This document shows, in pieces, positions 48,474 through 52,739 of a stretch of 52,739 nt of DNA (its first letter is position 1; every line of letters begins with the position of its first letter). Origin of the DNA: a virus; IMG/VR virus record IMGVR_UViG_3300030104_001024, positions 1 through 52,739 of that record. The stretch is one strand, 5' to 3'. The notes under the pieces are model-generated. The model saw nothing but the letters and a program-made list of their open reading frames with translations, was not told where the DNA came from and did not search any database. A program made the translations under genes and the position numbers.

Positions 48474-50984
48474 TTATGCTCCAAAAAAGTATTTAGGGTT
48501 ATTAAATATACCACCAACCACAGCACTTGCAAATCCACCCAAGGCTGTACCAAATGCGTTATCACCTGACACATCCGCTTTCATGTCTGCAACAATAAGT
48601 TCTTGTCGTCTACCTGCTGCACTTTCTGCAGAAGCAAATGCGTAAGCCATTAGGTCACGCTCTTTTTGCCACAACTCGTCAAGACCTTTTTGTGTAAGGT
48701 TATTTGCCTGTAGTGCATTCTGCCTGTTAGCTTCGTTAAGGGCTGCGTTGTTTATTGTAGCTAAGTTCTGTCGCCACTGTGCGTTAGCCTGTGCTATAAC
48801 AAGTTGGTTTTGAGCGTTAAACTGATCACGTTGATTGTTTATTTGCTCTTGAAACATCTCTAATGCGTTGTCTTCCTTCGCATTAAACTGGTTCATAGCG
48901 TTAGATTGAGCAGAGTTAAACTGCTGTACTTGGTTTCTAAGATTAGCAAAGAACTGATTTGTCTGGTTTTCACTCGTTGCGTTGAATTGTGATGCGGCAT
49001 TTTGTGCTGAAGCGTCCGTAAACAAGCTTTGTATTACCGATTGGTTCTTAAACATATCTGCTTGTTGTGATATGTCAAGATTACGGAAGTCCATCTGTAA
49101 GAAGTTCTGTGCGTTTTGAACCGCTGCCTGTTGTCTATTACTCAAATTAGCCATATCAGCTTGTGCTATCGAAGAAGCTTGAGCCATTGTCACAGCTTGG
49201 CGGTTACTTAGGTTAGTTAAGTCTACTGTCTGAGCAAGTTGTGCATTCTCAAGAGCTACCTGCTGTTCTGCAGAAAAGTTCATATTAGCTATATCGGATA
49301 TCTTGGATGCGTTTTGTACTCGTGCCTGAAACGTCTGGTCAAACTCCATACCAAGAAACTGTGCTCTCTGTTGGGCTGAAAGCATTGCACGTTGTTGTCT
49401 ATTACTAAGGTTTTGTTCTTCAAATCGTGCTACAGTCTGAGCATCCTGTAAAGCTATTGGTAACGCACTTTCCATCGCAGCTTGAGTTATAGCTTGTCCT
49501 GCCATAGAACTAGCTGCCAACCCTCGTTGTGCCATGATTGCTGTAGCTTGACGCATAGCTCCTGCAGCCCAAGGTGGAGGCTCTCCTCCCTCAAACTGGG
49601 TCATAAGGTTGGTTAGTTGTCCTTGAACTGTTGCCGCAGAAGATGGTGCTCCTGTAGCTGCCTCAATACCTTCTAAGAACTGTGCGGATTGTTCTGCGTT
49701 GGCTGCCCCTGATACAAGCTCTCCTTGGTTTAATGCTCTTTTAGCAGGAGAAACAATCTGTTGTCCTGTTCCTTGGGATGCTTGTATATCTCTTATGTTA
49801 AGGTCAGCAGTTGCCTGTTCTTGTGCCTGTGTAACAGCATTTTGAGATATAGTGCCAAAGCGTTCTTGAGGGGCGAAAGCTTGTACGTCTTGTGCGGTTG
49901 TTGTTACACCTGCTTGTGTCGAAACCATTGGTGTTGGAGCGTCAGCAGTAGTTGTTTGTGCCTGTGTACCCTCTGCTGTCACAGTGCCTGTAAGTTGCCC
50001 TGTTCTTGGGTCTATAGTTTGACCTGTAGTTGCTGTTAATTGATCTACAGGTTGTCTTGTAATTATGTCTGCAGGTGCTGAAACAGTAGACCCCACCGCT
50101 TCCGCAGCAGTAGGTATAGCAGATGATTGAAATGCCTGAGAAGCATTGGCTACGGCAGCCTCTGCTCGTGTTATCTGAGGCATAGCCTGATTAATTTGCT
50201 CTATTATCTTGTTTCTAGCATCTTCATTTTCTATGGGTGTGTTAGCTAGTTGTTGCTGTAGTGCAGATACTTTACTCTGCTCTGTTGATAGCTGTTCTTG
50301 AGCTAGATTTAGCTTTGACTTAACCTCTGCTACTATCGGTTGTATAGTAGTAGGTGGTGTCGGTAGTGGATCTCTTCTTTCCATTTGCTGTGCTTGTTGC
50401 AAAGCCCTTCTTCTTTCCATTTCCTGTGCTTGTTGCAAAGCCTTTTTTATCTTTTCACTACCGATTGTAAAGTTTTGCTGTAATATAGCCTCTTCTGCAG
50501 GAGATCTCTTAACTGGAGTAACTCGTACTATTCTATCTTTTCCTAGTTCTCTATCACGAGTTTCTACACGTCCACCCTCCTGATATCCTTGCAACGGATC
50601 AGCAGTGGTAGGATAAACCATTGTTGGTCTACCACGAGTTTCAATCACGTTGTCAAGGTAGCGTTGTATCTCAGGGGTTTGAGGCTGATTACTTGCAGAT
50701 CTCTTAACTGCAGCATCAAATAGTTTTTGAGACTTATCGTCAAAGCCTCCTACAGAGCCACCATACTGAAACCCTTGTCCTTGGTAAAAAGTATTAGCCT
50801 GAGATTGCATCAGCATCTGTTCAGCCTTGTCTGCCATTGCACCAAGGTATTCTGCAGCCTCACGAGTGTTTGCTCTTAGTCCTTTTCCTTCAAGAAGTTT
50901 ACTTATCTGCTGTGGTGTAAATCCTGCAAACCGCCTCATGTTTGTCTTCTTCTCAACGGTTGGTATATTCTGTTCTTCTCTCAT
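48474..50984 (-). CDS. large Gln/Asn/Ala-rich helical virion protein
   Basis: 836 residues. The N-terminal part holds the FQYGG (72-76) and YQEGG (134-138) motifs. Two 12-residue tandem repeats follow (ALQQAQEMERRR and ALQQAQQMERRD). The C-terminal half is a long helical region with repeated NLSNRQQ units (four, near LEEQNLSNRQQ, LTNLSNRQAV, MANLSNRQQA and the FRNLDISQQA variant), NQFNA and QFFANL repeats. This is a family common in marine podo- and myoviruses, thought to be an internal or tail-tip virion protein. A trimeric coiled coil is likely. The C-terminus is Gly/Ala-rich and hydrophobic (GTALGGFASAVVGGIFNN). Confidence 0.65.
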   Translation of the reverse strand: MREEQNIPTVEKKTNMRRFAGFTPQQISKLLEGKGLRANTREAAEYLGAMADKAEQMLMQSQANTFYQGQGFQYGGSVGGFDDKSQKLFDAAVKRSASNQPQTPEIQRYLDNVIETRGRPTMVYPTTADPLQGYQEGGRVETRDRELGKDRIVRVTPVKRSPAEEAILQQNFTIGSEKIKKALQQAQEMERRRALQQAQQMERRDPLPTPPTTIQPIVAEVKSKLNLAQEQLSTEQSKVSALQQQLANTPIENEDARNKIIEQINQAMPQITRAEAAVANASQAFQSSAIPTAAEAVGSTVSAPADIITRQPVDQLTATTGQTIDPRTGQLTGTVTAEGTQAQTTTADAPTPMVSTQAGVTTTAQDVQAFAPQERFGTISQNAVTQAQEQATADLNIRDIQASQGTGQQIVSPAKRALNQGELVSGAANAEQSAQFLEGIEAATGAPSSAATVQGQLTNLMTQFEGGEPPPWAAGAMRQATAIMAQRGLAASSMAGQAITQAAMESALPIALQDAQTVARFEEQNLSNRQQRAMLSAQQRAQFLGMEFDQTFQARVQNASKISDIANMNFSAEQQVALENAQLAQTVDLTNLSNRQAVTMAQASSIAQADMANLSNRQQAAVQNAQNFLQMDFRNLDISQQADMFKNQSVIQSLFTDASAQNAASQFNATSENQTNQFFANLRNQVQQFNSAQSNAMNQFNAKEDNALEMFQEQINNQRDQFNAQNQLVIAQANAQWRQNLATINNAALNEANRQNALQANNLTQKGLDELWQKERDLMAYAFASAESAAGRRQELIVADMKADVSGDNAFGTALGGFASAVVGGIFNNPKYFFGA
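50376..50445 (-). repeat. 36-base tandem repeat inside the virion protein gene
   Basis: Two adjacent units with 36-base spacing (first CTTCTTTCC at 50374, second at 50410) encode the 12-residue repeats of the protein at 48474-50984. They differ at very few bases, so the duplication is recent or kept by conversion. Confidence 0.6.
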
Positions 50985-51217
50985 TTAAGATCCCTACTTA
51001 ATACTCTGTCTAGCTTATCTTCTAATCTGTGTAGTGCTTCCATCACCCCATGCATCTCATGTTTTACTTCTGCCCTTGATGCGTACTCCTCTCTTGTTTT
51101 ATTAAGAAGTATGTCTATTCTTTTTAACTCTAGCATGACATTACGAAATGTCCATATCGCAGGAGCTATCACAAGGGTTAGAATTAAATTCCAAAACATT
51201 ACTGGGTCAATTTCCAT
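50981..51217 (-). CDS. membrane-anchored coiled-coil protein
   Basis: 78 residues. MEIDPVMFWNLILTLVIAPA is an N-terminal membrane anchor, and the rest is a charged coiled coil (LELKRIDILLNKTREEYASR, VMEALHRLEDKLDRVLSRDL). The type (short anchor, long helix) recalls i-spanin-like or tail-membrane linker proteins, but the late lysis genes lie elsewhere. It overlaps the downstream gene by 4 bases. Conserved in marine phages; function unknown. Confidence 0.6.
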   Translation of the reverse strand: MEIDPVMFWNLILTLVIAPAIWTFRNVMLELKRIDILLNKTREEYASRAEVKHEMHGVMEALHRLEDKLDRVLSRDLK

Positions 51218-51688
51218 TTACTTAAAACTCTTATTCATTGAGTCAAGAACACTATCTATGTTAGGCTCTTGACCATCTGGGTTATATTTACAACGGTACT
51301 CAGTCGGACATTGACCTTCTACTACAAGTGTATATGTATCGTTTGCTCCTTTGTACAGACATATCTGTTGTCCATTTTTAGCTTGTACTCTTTTGTATCT
51401 ACGGCATGTTATATACTTAGGGTCTTCCCTCATGCCTAGTCTTTTCTCTTGCTCCCAAGTCCAGTCGCTGAACTTCTTGAGGAAGCAGGTAAAGCATTGT
51501 TTGATGTTCTCTGATTGTGCTAGGTGTATTGTACCATATTTATCTGCACAAAGATACTCAAATGTATGCTGTCCCCCATCTTTTCTTACGCAGTTATCCG
51601 AACCAACCCCTGTCAAACCCCATAAGTGTGTATACAAAGCCACCCAAAACACCAGTACCGACAACAAGAACCACTGCCAAAGCGACAT
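51218..51688 (-). CDS. Cys-rich protein with N-terminal membrane/signal segment
   Basis: 156 residues. MSLWQWFLLSVLVFWVALYT is a clear hydrophobic segment (signal or anchor). The remainder contains eight Cys (NCVRKDG, YLCADKY, KQCFTCFLKK, YITCRRY, QICLYKG, GQCPTEYRCKY) suggesting disulphides outside the cytoplasm. ATG at 51688 has AAAAGG upstream and lies inside the previous gene, overlapping it by 95 bases in another frame. An outer face role in lysis or superinfection exclusion is possible. Confidence 0.6.
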   Translation of the reverse strand: MSLWQWFLLSVLVFWVALYTHLWGLTGVGSDNCVRKDGGQHTFEYLCADKYGTIHLAQSENIKQCFTCFLKKFSDWTWEQEKRLGMREDPKYITCRRYKRVQAKNGQQICLYKGANDTYTLVVEGQCPTEYRCKYNPDGQEPNIDSVLDSMNKSFK

Positions 51689-52091
51689 ACATTATAACCT
51701 TTTCTCTGAACACTTGTTTATCATACACTTCCTTCTGTCTTCTTTTACGGATTTGCCCTTCCATCGCAAGTAGGTCATCCCAAGATTTTGAACCATGAGT
51801 GAACATTAGAAACTGTTTTAGTTCATACCTCTGTTCTTCTAACTTCTTCTTGGCAGTAAAAGCTTCAATGGCTTCTTGTTCTATACTGCCACCACCAAAC
51901 ATCTTGCGAACCATTGATGGGTTCTTGGCTGACTTGTGTGCGTTGTCTACATCACTGACTGCTCCCATCCATCTTGACAGGTCTTGTGACATTGCTTCTA
52001 AGTCTCGTCCTGCCTGAAACATACGCTTGATGTTTGTGAAAGCTGTGGATGCAATCCCAAGACTAGCAGATATAGTAATGGGGTCAAACAT
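51594..52091 (-). CDS. conserved virion-cluster protein with C-terminal membrane segment
   Basis: 165 residues. The N-terminal block MFDPITISASLGIASTAFTN, then MSQDLSRWMGAVSDVDNAHK and QEAIEAFTAKKKLEEQRYEL, is a well recognised marine phage family. Near the C-terminus, after a basic coiled coil, a hydrophobic segment (VIMYVALAVVLVVGTGVLGG) spans the membrane. The end overlaps the start of the next gene by 95 bases, reminiscent of overlapped membrane gene pairs such as spanins, but this family is usually with tail genes. Function unknown. Confidence 0.6.
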   Translation of the reverse strand: MFDPITISASLGIASTAFTNIKRMFQAGRDLEAMSQDLSRWMGAVSDVDNAHKSAKNPSMVRKMFGGGSIEQEAIEAFTAKKKLEEQRYELKQFLMFTHGSKSWDDLLAMEGQIRKRRQKEVYDKQVFREKVIMYVALAVVLVVGTGVLGGFVYTLMGFDRGWFG

Positions 52092-52092
52092 T

Positions 52093-52275
52093 TTAGTCTG
52101 CAGCTTCGGCTGTGTTACCTTCTGCTACCCATTTAAGGTATTCTTGATAGTCGGCGTTGTCTTCATCTAAAGGTATATGACTATGGGAAACACCATTCTT
52201 AATTTTAACTCCTGTAGTTTCACCTGTCATAAGGCTTTTTACTAATTTATAAATTGGGTCTGTTGGGTATGCCAT
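52093..52275 (-). CDS. small conserved protein next to fibre gene
   Basis: 60 residues: MAYPTDPIYKLVKSLMTGET, then HSHIPLDEDNADYQEYLKWV and an acidic Ala-rich end (AEGNTAEAAD). The same kind of protein (MAYPTNPIYKLVKD..., IP.DE.N.DYQ.YL.WVA.GN) follows fibre genes in many marine phages; a fibre assembly or chaperone role is possible. It lies 1 base from the fibre C-terminus. Confidence 0.6.
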   Translation of the reverse strand: MAYPTDPIYKLVKSLMTGETTGVKIKNGVSHSHIPLDEDNADYQEYLKWVAEGNTAEAAD

Positions 52276-52276
52276 A

Positions 52277-52739
52277 TTATAACTCCGCTGAAAATTCTAT
52301 TTTAGCACTTCCACCTGCTGATGGATGACTTCTAACTATACCTGATACTCCTGAGTTTGCTGTAGTACCTACTTCAGAAGCATTATAAGCACTATATTGT
52401 TCTGTACTCGCATTTTCCCAAGTAAAACTATTAAACCCATCTCCTGCATTTTCTCTATAGACTATATACATATTAGTTCCTGACGTAGAAGTGGCAGTAG
52501 GTGATGCTCTCATGGTGGTTGGAAATCTAAATATGGTACTCATGTATGTGGTATTATAAAACCAAGCTACACCAATCTCTTTTGTAGCACCTTCAAGAAA
52601 CTTAAAGTAATACCTCTGACACTTTGCCAACGTCCTCTCAAAAGGCTCATGCTCAAACTCTGTTGCGTTCTGCCCTACTTCTAACTGAACACCTGTGATG
52701 AAGAAGGTTCTGTCTGTGCTGTCAAAGAATGAGGATATA
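52277..52739 (-). CDS. tail fibre protein, C-terminal part (cut by window edge)
   Basis: A frame open from the right edge to a stop at 52277. It begins ISSFFDSTDRTFFITGVQLE and continues VGQNATEFEHEPFERTLAKC, then QRYYFKFLEG. This FITGVQLEVG....FE...F...L..CQRYY block marks the C-terminal region of phage tail fibres. The ATG at 52630 (MAKCQRYY) is inside the conserved block, so it is not the real start. After it comes a beta-rich head domain. The frame fits with the fibre start at 1-851 across the joined ends (437 codons). In relatives more sequence often stands before this block, so part may be missing. Confidence 0.7.
   Translation of the reverse strand, partial: ISSFFDSTDRTFFITGVQLEVGQNATEFEHEPFERTLAKCQRYYFKFLEGATKEIGVAWFYNTTYMSTIFRFPTTMRASPTATSTSGTNMYIVYRENAGDGFNSFTWENASTEQYSAYNASEVGTTANSGVSGIVRSHPSAGGSAKIEFSAEL

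Noticed and set aside
1-52739. tRNA genes
   Set aside because: I found no cloverleaf with a T-loop (GGTTCRANNC) and acceptor pairing on either strand; the GGGTTCGAG at 26202 lacks the other arms. A covariance-model search would be decisive.

Overview
The window looks like nearly all of the genome of a short-tailed, double-stranded DNA phage of marine bacteria, of the HMO-2011 type (phages of SAR116, SAR11 and RCA roseobacters). The strongest marker is the family A DNA polymerase at 34448-36496, which carries a DnaJ-like zinc-finger insert between its exonuclease and polymerase domains. Supporting signs are the gene order integrase, primase, DnaB-type helicase, DNA polymerase, Cas4-like nuclease, T7-endonuclease-I-like resolvase, MazG and class II ribonucleotide reductase, the T7/P22-like head and tail order, the absence of a phage RNA polymerase, and many small proteins typical of marine phages. 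The host is therefore probably a marine alphaproteobacterium. That is inferred from relatives, not read from the sequence.

The layout is simple. A 709-base intergenic region (23167-23875) separates two divergent blocks. It holds a consensus sigma-70 promoter pointing left, an inverted repeat over that promoter, and five perfect tandem copies of a 24-base repeat that could be a replication origin. The rightward block (23876-42297) is the early/replication block. It begins with an AT-rich group of unrecognised genes full of GAGTC/GACTC sites and a Gp88-like protein. Next come many tiny overlapping genes, a C5 DNA methyltransferase, a SleB-type hydrolase and a tyrosine integrase, then the replication genes, and finally MazG and NrdJ. 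It ends at a bidirectional terminator near 42.3 kb. Everything else is on the minus strand: lysis genes (about 21.1-22.9 kb), small basic proteins, terminase, portal, scaffold, capsid, tail tube and fibres (1-17.6 kb), and, at the right-hand end of the window, large internal virion proteins (42.3-51 kb) and small membrane proteins.

The two window ends each cut a minus-strand tail-fibre gene: the N-terminal part is at 1-851 and a C-terminal part is at 52277-52739. If the ends are joined the reading frame continues, so the window may be a circular or circularly permuted genome opened inside this gene. The joined fibre would be short (437 codons), so a piece may lie outside the window. On a circle the leftward late unit would run continuously from 23.17 kb through the window edge to the 42.3 kb terminator.

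Together the genes give a phage that could integrate (integrase), recycles host nucleotides (class II reductase, MazG), replicates with its own helicase, primase and polymerase, modifies DNA with a C5 and probably an N6-adenine methylase, packages with a large/small terminase pair, and lyses through an M15-type endolysin with holin-like membrane proteins.
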